Shown here: positions 1-8,358 of the stretch, one piece after another
How positions within the stretch are numbered: the first letter of the stretch is position 1
Layout: every line of letters begins with the position of its first letter
Assembly: GCA_964528055.1 (NCBI GenBank)
Contig: CAZGQM010000003.1
Span: 248,001 to 312,000, forward strand
Direction of reading: 5' to 3'
Length of the DNA: 64,000 nt
Source: Geoanaerobacter sp964528055
GTDB lineage: Bacteria > Desulfobacterota > Desulfuromonadia > Geobacterales > DSM-12255
The notes under the pieces: model-generated
What the model saw: the letters and a program-made list of their open reading frames with translations, nothing else
Database searches by the model: none
What the model was told of the DNA's origin: nothing
Position numbers and translations under genes: made by a program

Positions 1-397
1 GAGTGGCACCATCCAAACTAATCTGTATCATCAACTGTGGAATTTCCAGTTCCCGAAGTGAAGCAATATTTTCCTCAGTAAACAGCAGGCCATTGGTCTG
101 TATTGAAATATCAAGCAGGCCAATCGAGCGACTGAACTGGAGCAGTTTAAGCCAGGCTGGATGCCCGAGCGGTTCGCCACCGGTAAATCGCACCCCTCCC
201 CCTCCCAGCTCCATAAACTCTTCGAGCAGGCGACACAAAATCCTTTCCGGCACATGGGTATCGACAGCATTTCCGTCAGCCTTGACCCAGCAATGCGAGC
301 AACTGAGGTTACATGTTCCGGTAATGGCCATGGTAAATACCCCAGGAGGAGCCAAACCATTCTGCTGCAGGACCTTCAAGGCTTCATACGCTACCAT
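1..397 (-). CDS. Radical SAM protein, N-terminal part (cut by window edge)
   Basis: Reading the minus strand from ATG at 397 gives 132 residues before the window ends, so the C-terminus is missing. The sequence has the radical SAM iron-sulfur motif CNLSCSHC (CX3CX2C) about 26 residues in, followed by a GGEP motif and an IQTNG strand, all expected at the start of a SAM-binding TIM barrel. A GAGGA ribosome site lies about nine bases before the ATG. The family uses a 4Fe-4S cluster and S-adenosylmethionine to start radical chemistry. The substrate cannot be told; a peptide or cofactor maturase is possible because the missing C-terminus could carry a SPASM domain. The molybdopterin genes just upstream are separated by 428 bp, so a shared operon is not shown. 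Confidence 0.85.
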   Translation of the reverse strand, partial: MVAYEALKVLQQNGLAPPGVFTMAITGTCNLSCSHCWVKADGNAVDTHVPERILCRLLEEFMELGGGGVRFTGGEPLGHPAWLKLLQFSRSIGLLDISIQTNGLLFTEENIASLRELEIPQLMIQISLDGAT

Positions 398-825
398 AGT
401 TGTGTATCCTCACGTTACTAGCCAGGAACATAGTCAACAGCATAGCAAGTGCAACGGCAGTGCCGGTATGGAGAACTAAGCAGCACTCACTAAGTTCCTA
501 TCATTTTATGTAAGATACTATCGGAAGCACACTCTCGAGCTCTCATATTCTGCAAATCCCTAGAATAGCAGAGTCAATAAATTGTGGATTATTTACACAC
601 TGTAGATTTTTTACCCATCAAGTTGCCGACGGTGCCGTCAATAACACGAAAATGCAGCAGAATACCTCAGTAAGCTACAAGAAATGTGCTGATTTGTAAC
701 CGAAAGCCGCCATACTAGAGAAGGAATCAATAAAAACGGGTGAATCATGTAGGAGTTTGTGGAGAAATTACACAGCAGATACAGCGCTGATAGTCTTCAA
801 AAGTCGCGGATCATTCGTTGCGCTC
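398..825. other. Intergenic stretch without recognisable gene
   Basis: This 428-bp stretch lies between the 5' end of the radical SAM gene and the 3' end of the MOSC gene, both on minus. It is AT-rich around 480-720 and must hold the promoter for the radical SAM gene, but I could not pick a convincing -35/-10 or sigma-54 site. No supported reading frame, tRNA or hairpin terminator was seen. Confidence 0.4.
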
Positions 826-1263
826 TTACGGTACGAGAATACTGATCTGGGTGCCAGACGCAACGGTTCCCCCCTTGATAACCTTGGCAAAGATACCCTC
901 TTTCGGCATAACACAGTCGCCTGCCTGGTAATAGATTGCGCATCGGGTATGGCACTCCTTGCCGATCTGTGTCACCTCTATGACGGCTTCTCCCAACGCC
1001 AGTCTGGTTCCTATCGGCAGGGACACAAGATCGAGATCGACGGTAGTGATATTTTCGGCAAAATCGCCGGAATGCAGATCAAGCCCCAACGCTCGCATCT
1101 TGGCTATACTTTCGGTGGCGAGCAGACTTACCTGCCTGTGCCAGTCACCCGCATGACCATCACCAACAATACCGTGGTTCTCGCGCAGCTCGACCGAAGG
1201 GACCGGGGACTTCCGTTGCCCTTTAGCCTCGCTGATGCAGACAGCAACTACTGATGGATGCAT
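826..1263 (-). CDS. MOSC domain protein
   Basis: A 145-residue protein with the shape of a stand-alone MOSC (molybdenum cofactor sulfurase C-terminal) domain: an early GDGHAGDWHRQVS segment, the GDFAENIT strand, and a KECHTRC motif carrying the conserved cysteine. MOSC domains are thought to bind the molybdenum cofactor or carry sulfur in cofactor maturation. The start at 1263 is chosen because GAGGT lies six bases ahead of that ATG; an upstream in-frame ATG at 1284 has no better site. It lies 92 bp after moaA on the same strand, which supports a role in molybdopterin metabolism. The exact reaction is unknown. Confidence 0.85.
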   Translation of the reverse strand: MHPSVVAVCISEAKGQRKSPVPSVELRENHGIVGDGHAGDWHRQVSLLATESIAKMRALGLDLHSGDFAENITTVDLDLVSLPIGTRLALGEAVIEVTQIGKECHTRCAIYYQAGDCVMPKEGIFAKVIKGGTVASGTQISILVP

Positions 1264-1355
1264 ATCAATACCTCGGCATATCATTTTTTGCCTGGACAGT
1301 GCTGGTTCGGCCGCAGACGTGGGCAGATCCCAGACTGTTTGTCAATATGATCAGC

Positions 1356-2333
1356 TTACCCGCCGATGGCCGACATGGCGAACGGTGTGTGCTGCTGCTC
1401 TTCCGATGCAAGGGCATGCCTACCTGGCTTATGGTCAACAATACTGCGAAGTGCCGCTGCCAAAGATGCATCGTCGCCATTTGCCAGGATGGGCTTCAGA
1501 TCGAGTCCGATGTCGGAGAAGAGGCAACTGCGGGCCCGGCCGGCCGCGGTCACACGAATCCGGTTGCAATCTCCGCAAAAGTGACCGGAAACAGCAGTTA
1601 TTATACCGATTGTGCCCATGGCACCGGCGATCCGAAACATGCGGGCCGGGCCGGCCAACCCTTCACGGCCCTCAGGATTGAAGCTGTAGCGCCTGCCGAT
1701 CTGTTCAAGGATCATCTCACCAGGGACGATGAAAGATTCCCAGTTGTCGGCGCGAATAGCAGGCATATATTCTATGAAACGTACCGTCAGAGGGCTATCG
1801 AGGGTCATGGCAGCAAAATCAAGTATCTCGTCGTCGTTGACGCCACGCATTACAACCATGTTGATCTTGAGCGGAAAACCTGCCTGTTGCGCGGCAGCAA
1901 TCCCGGCTCTTACCCGTGCAAGATCGGCCCCCCTGGTTATGGTGGCGAAAGTGTGCGACTGGAGGGAGTCAAGACTTACATTCAGACGCTGCACCCCTGC
2001 CTGTCGAAGGCTGGAAGCCATTTCTTGCAGCTGCAGACCGTTTGTAGTCAGTACAAGCTCACGCAATCCGGGAATAGCGGACAACTCTGACAGGAAAGGT
2101 ATGATCCCCTTGCGCACCAGGGGTTCACCGCCTGTGACGCGGATCTTTTCAATACCGACCTTTACAGCGGTTCTTGCAATCAGAATGAGTTCTTCGTAGC
2201 TCAGAATATTTTCGTGCTTAAGCTTTGTAACCCCAGTTGGTGGCATGCAGTAGAGGCAGCGCATATTGCATCGGTCGGTTACTGAAAGCCGCAGGTAATT
2301 GATCTTTCTTCCAAATGAATCGGTCAGATCCAT
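1356..2333 (-). CDS. moaA: GTP 3',8-cyclase MoaA
   Basis: MoaA is the radical SAM enzyme that, with MoaC, turns GTP into cyclic pyranopterin monophosphate, the first step of molybdenum cofactor synthesis. The 325-residue product has the N-terminal cluster motif CNMRCLYC, a GGEPLVRKG segment, the C-terminal second cluster region FCGDCNRIRVT plus a downstream Cys in RSCLF, and the conserved C-terminal Gly-Gly needed for activity. The start at 2333 fits family length and follows a GGGG site; it lies 22 bp after the stop of the response-regulator gene. Upstream in-frame starts would add about 50 residues overlapping that gene and are not family-like. Confidence 0.96.
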   Translation of the reverse strand: MDLTDSFGRKINYLRLSVTDRCNMRCLYCMPPTGVTKLKHENILSYEELILIARTAVKVGIEKIRVTGGEPLVRKGIIPFLSELSAIPGLRELVLTTNGLQLQEMASSLRQAGVQRLNVSLDSLQSHTFATITRGADLARVRAGIAAAQQAGFPLKINMVVMRGVNDDEILDFAAMTLDSPLTVRFIEYMPAIRADNWESFIVPGEMILEQIGRRYSFNPEGREGLAGPARMFRIAGAMGTIGIITAVSGHFCGDCNRIRVTAAGRARSCLFSDIGLDLKPILANGDDASLAAALRSIVDHKPGRHALASEEQQHTPFAMSAIGG

Positions 2334-2355
2334 ACAGTCAACCCCAACAGACTTA

Positions 2356-3729
2356 CTATGTACCCAGTCCATAACGTTCCAGTTTTGTGTAAAGTGTTTT
2401 GCGATCGATTTCAAGCAACTTTGATGCTTTACTCTTGTTGCCTTCCACCTTTGTAAGCACCCTTTGGATATGGTCACGTTCAATAACCCAAAGAGGCAAC
2501 ACCTGCACGTCTGACGAAGAGGTACAGGAGGACTGAGGAGTTATTTTGGGGGGTGAAAACGGTAAGAGGTCCGATGAGATCAACGGTTCGGTTGCAAGGA
2601 TACTGGCGCGTCGGATGGTATTCCTCAGCTCTCTCACATTGCCGGGCCAGGAGTAGGCGCAGAGTGATGCCATTGCTTCCTCAGTGATCTCCCAGTTTAC
2701 ATTGCCGCTGTCATGGGCTGTTTTAAGAAAATAATATGAAAGCGGGATAATGTCGTCCTGCCGTTCCCGCAAAGGAGGAATGTTGATAGGGAGCAGATTG
2801 ATGCGATGGTACAGATCCTCCCTGAATTCACCACGGTTAACGCACTCATCGAGTTTTTTGTTGGAAGCGAAGACAAAACGGACATTTACACTTATGTCGT
2901 GATTCCCCCCCAGGCGCCGAAAGGTTCCGGTCTCCAGAATACGCAGAAGTTTTACCTGCACATCCAACGGCATTTCAGATATCTCATCCATGAACAGGGT
3001 TCCGGTATCGGCCAATTCAAAGAGACCTGCCCTACCCTTGGATGCGCCCGTGAAAGCCCCTTGCACATGGCCGAACAGCTCGCTTTCTGCTGTGTTGACA
3101 CTAAGTCGGCCACAATTCACCGTAACAAAAGGTTTGCTGCTCCGACGACTTGCATCGTGTACCGCCCGGGCAAAAAGTTCTTTGCCTGCACCGCTTTCTC
3201 CACTGATAAGAACATGTTCATCCGTAGGCCCCCAACGTCTGGCGGTTTCGAGAACTTTCTGTATGGCCTGGCTTTTACCAACAATGCAATGCTGATCAAA
3301 CTTGCTGATTTCCAGTTTGAGATTAATGTTTTCAAGTCGCAGACGGTTTTTTTCAAAGGCCTTGTCGATAACTATCTCGAGTTCGTCCAGTTTGACCGGC
3401 TTTGTAAGATAGTCATATGCTCCATGCTTTATACACTCTACAGCAGTCTCGATAGTGCCGTGGCCGGTAAAAACAATTACCTCAGGGATGTTCGACTCGC
3501 TCCGCATTAGCTTGAGAACCTCTACCCCGTCCATTCCAGGCATTCTTATGTCAAGAAGCACTACATTGAAAACCTCCTGCCGGTACATTTCGAGACCTAG
3601 TTCGCCGTCTCCAGCTGACTCGACCTTGTACCCGCTCCGGGTAAGTTCCATTTCAAGAAGTTCCCGTAACGGTTTCTCATCTTCAATAACGAGAATTTTC
3701 GCATCATTGCGCAATCCTATTGTTGACAT
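2356..3729 (-). CDS. NtrC-family sigma-54-dependent response regulator
   Basis: A 457-residue transcription activator with the standard three parts. The receiver (about 10-125) has the acidic pocket and phospho-acceptor D60 in VVLLDIRMPG. The AAA+ domain (about 148-380) has Walker A GESGAGKE (177-184), the sigma-54 contact loop GAFTGA (224-229) and Walker B GTLFMDEI. The C-terminus (about 415-457) is a Fis-type helix-turn-helix. Its first codons overlap the end of the histidine kinase gene by 13 bases, so the two are a cognate pair. Two strong sigma-54 promoters in the control region upstream of this operon (6171-6186 minus, 6449-6464 plus) are the obvious targets, which implies autoregulation and control of the divergent porin operon. 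Confidence 0.93.
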   Translation of the reverse strand: MSTIGLRNDAKILVIEDEKPLRELLEMELTRSGYKVESAGDGELGLEMYRQEVFNVVLLDIRMPGMDGVEVLKLMRSESNIPEVIVFTGHGTIETAVECIKHGAYDYLTKPVKLDELEIVIDKAFEKNRLRLENINLKLEISKFDQHCIVGKSQAIQKVLETARRWGPTDEHVLISGESGAGKELFARAVHDASRRSSKPFVTVNCGRLSVNTAESELFGHVQGAFTGASKGRAGLFELADTGTLFMDEISEMPLDVQVKLLRILETGTFRRLGGNHDISVNVRFVFASNKKLDECVNRGEFREDLYHRINLLPINIPPLRERQDDIIPLSYYFLKTAHDSGNVNWEITEEAMASLCAYSWPGNVRELRNTIRRASILATEPLISSDLLPFSPPKITPQSSCTSSSDVQVLPLWVIERDHIQRVLTKVEGNKSKASKLLEIDRKTLYTKLERYGLGT

Positions 3730-4925
3730 ACTGGAAGCCTCACCGTGAATTTTGATCCTTTCCCAAGCGTACTTTCGACCTGAACCTCCCCACCATGTTT
3801 CTTGATGATATTATAGGTTACAGCCAGGCCAAGGCCAATACCGCGGCCAACATCCTTAGTGGTGAAAAACGGATCCCAGATCTGATCCATAAGAGCCGAG
3901 GGGATACCACATCCGTTATCTCTTATGGTAGCCGTGACCAAACTGTTCCTTTCGTAAGTGGAAATCTCTATCGTTCCAGGGCCATCGATGGACTGGAGGG
4001 CATTCATGGTAAGATTCAAAAAAACCTGTCTCAGTCCTGCTGGATCTCCCATGATCATAGGCAGGTCAAGCTGAAACAATTCCTGGATCTCTATTTTTTC
4101 ATTACGGGCAGTGTGACGGACCAGTTCAAGCACTTCATTGAGAATCTGATTGAGATCCAGAAGGCCGACCGACCCTTCAGATTTCCGACTGAAGCTCAAC
4201 AAACTGTCAATAATCCCTTTGCAGCGGTAAGACTCGCGGATGATCACCTCCAGGTATTTCTTGAAATCCCTGAAGCGAAGATCTTCAAATAGTCCTGGCT
4301 CGTCACGAAACCTCCGTAACAAGGCCTCAGCGTAACCTGCCACAGAGGTCAGGGGGTTATTGATTTCGTGTGCAACTCCTGCGGCGAGCATGCCTACGCT
4401 CGACAATTTCTCTGCCTGCAACAGCTGCAATTCATTGAGCCGCTTTTCAGTTACATCCCGGATAAACACCAGTGCTCGGGTCTTACCGTTGGGGTCTTCA
4501 ATAGGAGTGGAAGTGACATCAAAATATCGCCCTTCTATGCTCCCTTTGGTGGAGGTAAACGAAATCTCCATACTCCGGCCAGACAAGGCCTGTTCGACAG
4601 GGCACTGCTCAGGTAACTGCTCAATATCAGGATGGAAAAGCTCACTGCAGCTTCTGCCGAAGTTAGTTTCAGTTGGGAAGAGCCCGGGGCAGACATGATT
4701 GCGATGCTGAATGTACCCAAGATGATCGTAGATTACGACACTGTCGCTGATAGCATCAAAGATTGCCTGTAACTCATTAGTCTTGACCCTCAGACCGAGG
4801 TTGGCTGCCTCTAGCTCCTGGATCTTCTGTTTAACTTCAGAATAGTAGCCAATCTTCGAGCTTTCGAGCCCCAGCAGGCGATCAAGATTCGACTCGTCTA
4901 CCAGTGTCCGCTTCACCTCTCTCAT
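3717..4925 (-). CDS. PAS-domain sensor histidine kinase
   Basis: A soluble-looking kinase of 402 residues without clear membrane segments. After a short coiled coil (about 30-50) comes a PAS sensor domain (about 50-160), then a HisKA domain with the phospho-acceptor H186 in GVAHEINNPL, then a HATPase domain with N-box (LTMNALQS), DNGCGIP and GIGLGLAV boxes. The ATG at 4925 is chosen; it sits one base after the stop of the alcohol dehydrogenase gene and follows AAAGGG, while an upstream TTG at 4943 would overlap that gene. Partner of the sigma-54 regulator downstream. A cytoplasmic signal, perhaps linked to the dehydrogenase substrate or redox state, is likely but unproven. Confidence 0.92.
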   Translation of the reverse strand: MREVKRTLVDESNLDRLLGLESSKIGYYSEVKQKIQELEAANLGLRVKTNELQAIFDAISDSVVIYDHLGYIQHRNHVCPGLFPTETNFGRSCSELFHPDIEQLPEQCPVEQALSGRSMEISFTSTKGSIEGRYFDVTSTPIEDPNGKTRALVFIRDVTEKRLNELQLLQAEKLSSVGMLAAGVAHEINNPLTSVAGYAEALLRRFRDEPGLFEDLRFRDFKKYLEVIIRESYRCKGIIDSLLSFSRKSEGSVGLLDLNQILNEVLELVRHTARNEKIEIQELFQLDLPMIMGDPAGLRQVFLNLTMNALQSIDGPGTIEISTYERNSLVTATIRDNGCGIPSALMDQIWDPFFTTKDVGRGIGLGLAVTYNIIKKHGGEVQVESTLGKGSKFTVRLPVCQQ

Positions 4926-4926
4926 T

Positions 4927-6090
4927 TCAGTAGGCCCTTTCAAGAATCGCCAGGAGATCCTTTGCGTCTGCCTGGCGGGGAGAAGTCACGATACAAACGT
5001 CATTGAGTGCTCGTCGAGCCAACTCCGGCAGGTCCTCGCGGAGAACACCGAGACTCTTCAGACTCCTGGGTGCCGCAACAGCATTGAGCATGGCATCCAA
5101 TTTCTCCTGTACCACTTCGGAAGCAGTGCTGATGTTTCCGTCGAGGCGATGCCCAAGGCCCCAGGCCAGTTCCGGCAGTTTATCCATGACAACCGGTATA
5201 TCGTAGCGCAACACCTCCGGCAGAAGTACTGCATTAACGCTGCCGTGGTTTGCGTCATACAGTCCTCCGATCGGGTGAGCCAAGGCATGAACAATCCCCA
5301 GGAGAGAGTTGGAGAATGCCATACCTGCATGCAGACTTGCCCTGGCAAGATTCTCGAGATCAGGGGCATTTCGCTCCTTAACCGCATCGACCAGGCTGGT
5401 TGAAACAAGGCGGAGAGCCTTGATAGCATGGACGTCGGTTAAGGATGTTGAGGCCACTGAAAAGAGAGCCTCGATTGCATGACTGAGAGCGTCTGTGGCA
5501 GTAGTGCATACATACTCGTCAGGAAGGGTTTCAAGGGTGTCAGGGTCGGTAAGGCTAATGTCAGGCGCTACGCAACGGCTCATGATGGTTATTTTGCAGC
5601 GACGTTCAGTATCGTTAATTATCGCAAACTGGGAGACATCGGAACCGGTCCCGCAGGTGGTTGGACAGAGAACAAGAGGAGGCAAGGGTCGGGAAATTTT
5701 GTCAGATCCTTCAAAATCCCTGAGCCGTCCGCCATTGGAAACGAGAATTGCGATCCCCTTGGCAGCATCCATGGCACTCCCGCCACCCAATCCGACGATC
5801 ACATCGGCTCCCTGGCGGATATACTCAAGGGCTCCAGCTTCAACCTCTACATCCTTCGGATTCGAGGTGATATTATCATAAAAAATCGCCTCTAGCCCTG
5901 CGCCCATGATGTTTTTGAGGGCCTTGTCAACCCACCCGGCTGTGAACAAGCCCTGATCACTCACCAAAAAAACCTTATGCCCACCCAATCGTCGGGCACA
6001 CGAGCCAAGCTGGCTCAAAAGTCCCCTACCGAAGATGATCTCAGGCACCTCAAATTTATAATGATGAAGAATACTCTTCTCAGTTTCCAC
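4927..6090 (-). CDS. Iron-containing (class III) alcohol dehydrogenase
   Basis: A 387-residue member of the Fe-ADH family, which interconverts alcohols and aldehydes with NAD(P)H. The NAD-binding GLGGGSAMDAAKG stretch, the CPTTCGTGSD strand, and the metal ligands are visible: Asp and His in TDALSHAIEA, His in HALAHPIGG and His in DANHGSVNAVLLP. The GTG at 6090 is preferred because AAAAGGA lies five bases before it; a GTG at 6111 is possible. It is the first gene of an operon with a histidine kinase and sigma-54 regulator, and a consensus sigma-54 promoter lies about 80 bp upstream. Substrate unknown; the control suggests induction by a fermentation-type alcohol or aldehyde. Confidence 0.92.
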   Translation of the reverse strand: METEKSILHHYKFEVPEIIFGRGLLSQLGSCARRLGGHKVFLVSDQGLFTAGWVDKALKNIMGAGLEAIFYDNITSNPKDVEVEAGALEYIRQGADVIVGLGGGSAMDAAKGIAILVSNGGRLRDFEGSDKISRPLPPLVLCPTTCGTGSDVSQFAIINDTERRCKITIMSRCVAPDISLTDPDTLETLPDEYVCTTATDALSHAIEALFSVASTSLTDVHAIKALRLVSTSLVDAVKERNAPDLENLARASLHAGMAFSNSLLGIVHALAHPIGGLYDANHGSVNAVLLPEVLRYDIPVVMDKLPELAWGLGHRLDGNISTASEVVQEKLDAMLNAVAAPRSLKSLGVLREDLPELARRALNDVCIVTSPRQADAKDLLAILERAY

Positions 6091-6170
6091 AAGAATCCTT
6101 TTCACATTCACTTATGATTACCAGTCCAAATGCAGACGCTTAATTTCCCTGTAATCACTACCATTGCATA

Positions 6171-6186
6171 AGCAATAGCCGTGCCC
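6171..6186 (-). promoter_or_regulatory. Sigma-54 promoter of the Fe-ADH/kinase/regulator operon
   Basis: On the minus strand the bases read GGGCACGGCTATTGCT, matching the TGGCAC-N5-TTGCW consensus except for the first base, with GG and GC at the exact -24/-12 spacing. Transcription would start near 6160, about 70 bases before the GTG of the dehydrogenase. The operon encodes its own sigma-54 activator, so positive autoregulation is likely. Confidence 0.75.
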
Positions 6187-6280
6187 ACTTACAAACGCAG
6201 TTTTATTGAATTTCTTGATTTTCGCCCAGAAAATACTCATTCGGCTACATACTCATATTTTACATATTTTCCAAGGTGTG

Positions 6281-6297
6281 GTGGGAAATATTTCCAC
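6281..6297. promoter_or_regulatory. Palindrome, candidate activator site (UAS 1)
   Basis: GTGGGAAATATTTCCAC is a 17-bp palindrome with a single mismatched pair. It lies about 100 bp upstream of the leftward sigma-54 promoter and about 150 bp upstream of the rightward one, the usual distance for NtrC-type enhancer sites. Binding by the regulator at 2356-3729 is inferred from position. Confidence 0.5.
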
Positions 6298-6391
6298 AGT
6301 GTGGCCATTGTCTACAGACAGAAAGGCCCTACCGAATACGCGGCAAACCGATTTCCTGGAAGATAAATCCCATATAAACAGGATATTGGAT

Positions 6392-6420
6392 ACTGTGGGA
6401 TACATGGATACCCCCACGGT
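6392..6420. promoter_or_regulatory. Inverted repeat, candidate activator site (UAS 2)
   Basis: Arms ACTGTGGG (6392-6399) and CCCACGGT (6413-6420) form an inverted repeat around a 13-bp centre. It shares GTGGGA with the palindrome at 6281 but is very close to the rightward -24 box, so it could be a second enhancer or a modulating site. Confidence 0.35.
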
Positions 6421-6448
6421 TTTATCTAAAATAATATTGTTTTATTTA

Positions 6449-6464
6449 TGGCACTCCAGTTGCA
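6449..6464 (+). promoter_or_regulatory. Sigma-54 promoter of the porin operon
   Basis: TGGCACTCCAGTTGCA matches the -24/-12 consensus TGGCAC-N5-TTGCW at every position. The start of transcription should be near 6475, leaving a leader of about 290 bases before the porin ATG. It faces away from the sigma-54 promoter at 6171-6186, so one activator bound in between can serve both operons. Confidence 0.82.
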
Positions 6465-6764
6465 CAACAAGTTTCCAAAGCGATCGGCGTACCGGCGGCG
6501 ATGGTAACAGAAACAAGAGTATTATGGTGTTTTACGCCTTGATTTCTTCAGGCATAAAACCGGGAGATATGTGAGTTGGAATCATCTATCAATAAGTAGG
6601 GTATCAGCAACCATTCTTCCTATTATTTTCAGTGTACTTGTCAAACAGTATACATAACCCCCTGAACGTTTTATCTGAGATGAAATGAAGCAGGTCTGGC
6701 TCACAGAAAATGCAGACGACCACACCACTTTGTTGGAAAGCACATCATGAGGAGGAGGTAACTA
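6465..6764 (+). other. Long 5' leader of porin operon with hairpin
   Basis: The region from the sigma-54 start to the porin ATG holds no supported gene. A near-perfect inverted repeat at 6530-6559 (arms TTTTACGCCT and AGGCATAAAA, one mismatch) could form an RNA hairpin or bind a regulator. There is no T-run just after it, so it is not a classic terminator. The leader ends with a very strong ribosome site, GAGGAGGAGG, at about 6749-6758. Confidence 0.4.
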
Positions 6765-7979
6765 ATGAAGAAATATGTATCGATTATAGCAGCTCTGCTC
6801 TTGGGGGTGGTTGCAATACCATCTGCCAACGCTGCATTCGTGATCGGCGGCGAGAACGGCTGGCAGTTCACCACTGACGGCTTCCTTAACGTGTTTGGCG
6901 TTTACGAATCAGTAGAAAAGAAGCCTGATGGTGTAGCAGGCGGCAAACTTGGCCTGGGTAGCGCTGAAGGTGAGCAGCAGTTCAGGGTGCGTACCGGACT
7001 GTTGCCGGTCGGCATCGGATTCAATATCAAGGCACCCACCACGAAGGGTGTTGACTATGCAGTCAGACTCGGTATCTACCCCCAGGTACAGAACAACGGC
7101 GGTAGCCGCACCGACCTTGCACCCAACATCGATTTCCGTGAAATCAACCTGACAGCAGACGGCAGTTTCGGCCAGGTCCTTGCCGGACGCGCCATAAATC
7201 TCTATCAGGCGAAAAACATACTGACTGACATGACTCTCTTCAGTGCAGGGGTTGTTGGTCCGGTTGATAGCGGTCCTACCATGGGCCATATTGGGTACGG
7301 GTACCTCTACCCGAACTTCGGTGCCCAGTTCCGCTACACCACACCCAGTCTTGGAGGCGTTAAGGTTGCATTGAGCATCAATGACACCAACGACATTGGT
7401 GCTGCAACAATTCGTAACGTTCCGCGATTTGAAACCGAGATATCCTACGCAACCGCCTTTTCCGGTGGAAAATTTCAGACCTGGTTGTCCGGACTCTATC
7501 AAACTGCAACGTTTGCTACAGGGAGCGTTCGTCCTGGCGGTCATGCCACATCCGCCGGCGGTGCTGCCGGTGCTCAGGTAGGACTTGGCGGACTTGACCT
7601 GCTCGTCTCCGGTTATGGCGGCCAGGCGCTCGGTATGCTCGGCATGCAGGGAGCTGATGCAACCGATGCTGTCGGCAAGGAGCGTAAAAACTGGGGCTTC
7701 CTGGCTCAGGCCACCTACATGTTGACCCCGGAACTGAAACTGGGGGTCAATTACGGCCAATCCAACGCCCTGGAAAGCGACGCAGACAAAGCAGGCAGAA
7801 CTGCAGCTACACCTGTGGCCCAGGTCAAGACACAGCATTCGGCAACCGGTTGCCTAACCTATAATATCAACAAGTTTACCCAGATTATCGGTGAATACAC
7901 ATGGGCCCAGGACAAGTGGCATAACGGCGCCAAGCAGGACGCCAACGTAGTAGCACTCGGCACGTTCTTCTACTGGTAA
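6765..7979 (+). CDS. Outer-membrane porin-like protein
   Basis: A 404-residue exported protein. Residues 1-23 are a signal peptide ending SANA, and the mature part has alternating polar/apolar strands, many Gly and aromatic residues and ends in FFYW, a C-terminal aromatic signature of outer-membrane beta-barrels. It resembles Gram-negative porins of the Porin_4 type. A channel for the diffusion of small solutes is the likely role. It is the first gene after the sigma-54 promoter at 6449-6464 and is followed within 27 bp by a DUF4242 gene. Substrate unknown; co-control with an alcohol dehydrogenase suggests import of a small organic compound. Confidence 0.85.
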   Translation: MKKYVSIIAALLLGVVAIPSANAAFVIGGENGWQFTTDGFLNVFGVYESVEKKPDGVAGGKLGLGSAEGEQQFRVRTGLLPVGIGFNIKAPTTKGVDYAVRLGIYPQVQNNGGSRTDLAPNIDFREINLTADGSFGQVLAGRAINLYQAKNILTDMTLFSAGVVGPVDSGPTMGHIGYGYLYPNFGAQFRYTTPSLGGVKVALSINDTNDIGAATIRNVPRFETEISYATAFSGGKFQTWLSGLYQTATFATGSVRPGGHATSAGGAAGAQVGLGGLDLLVSGYGGQALGMLGMQGADATDAVGKERKNWGFLAQATYMLTPELKLGVNYGQSNALESDADKAGRTAATPVAQVKTQHSATGCLTYNINKFTQIIGEYTWAQDKWHNGAKQDANVVALGTFFYW

Positions 7980-8006
7980 CCAGTAAACTATTAAAAGGAG
8001 TTCGTC

Positions 8007-8279
8007 ATGCCCAAATATGTCATAGAACGTGAAATCCCGGGAGCCGGCAACATCCCAGCAAAGGACCTGCAGGCCATATCGCAGAAATCATGCAGTGTGC
8101 TCAACGGGCTTGGGCCCCAGATCCAGTGGGTTCAGAGCTATGTCACCGACGACAAGATCTACTGCATTTACATTGCCCCCAACAAGGAAATGGTTCTGGA
8201 ACATGCCAAGCAGGGTGGATTCCCGGCCAATAGCGTGGCCGAAGTGAAATGCATGATCGATCCGACCACTGCGGAATAA
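8007..8279 (+). CDS. DUF4242 domain protein
   Basis: A 90-residue soluble protein starting MPKYVIEREIPGAG, a pattern typical of DUF4242, a small ferredoxin-like fold (some members bind nickel). The single-domain length, the VQSYVTDDKIYCIYIAP strand pair and the late KCMIDPTTAE tail fit. No signal peptide. AAAAGGAG precedes the ATG. It lies 27 bp after the porin gene in the sigma-54 operon. Function is not known; a small-molecule or metal binding role is possible. Confidence 0.8.
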   Translation: MPKYVIEREIPGAGNIPAKDLQAISQKSCSVLNGLGPQIQWVQSYVTDDKIYCIYIAPNKEMVLEHAKQGGFPANSVAEVKCMIDPTTAE

Positions 8280-8293
8280 GCCAGGGTCTCAAC

Positions 8294-8333
8294 CCTCTCC
8301 CATAACCCGACAACGAAGCCGGACCGGGAGAGG
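8294..8333. repeat. Palindromic repeat between operon genes
   Basis: Arms CCTCTCCC (8294-8301) and GGGAGAGG (8326-8333) form a perfect 8-bp stem around a 24-base loop in the 79-bp gap between the DUF4242 and channel genes. CCCTCTCCC/GGGAGAGG elements of this type are often dispersed extragenic palindromes. In RNA it could stabilise the upstream message; there is no T-run, so full termination is unlikely. Confidence 0.45.
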
Positions 8334-8358
8334 ACATAAAGATATTAAGGAGAAAGTT

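Noticed and set aside
6909..7838. Long reading frame (309 codons) opposite the porin gene
   Set aside because: It mirrors porin codons, has no ribosome site and no recognisable fold; the plus-strand gene with signal peptide is clearly real.
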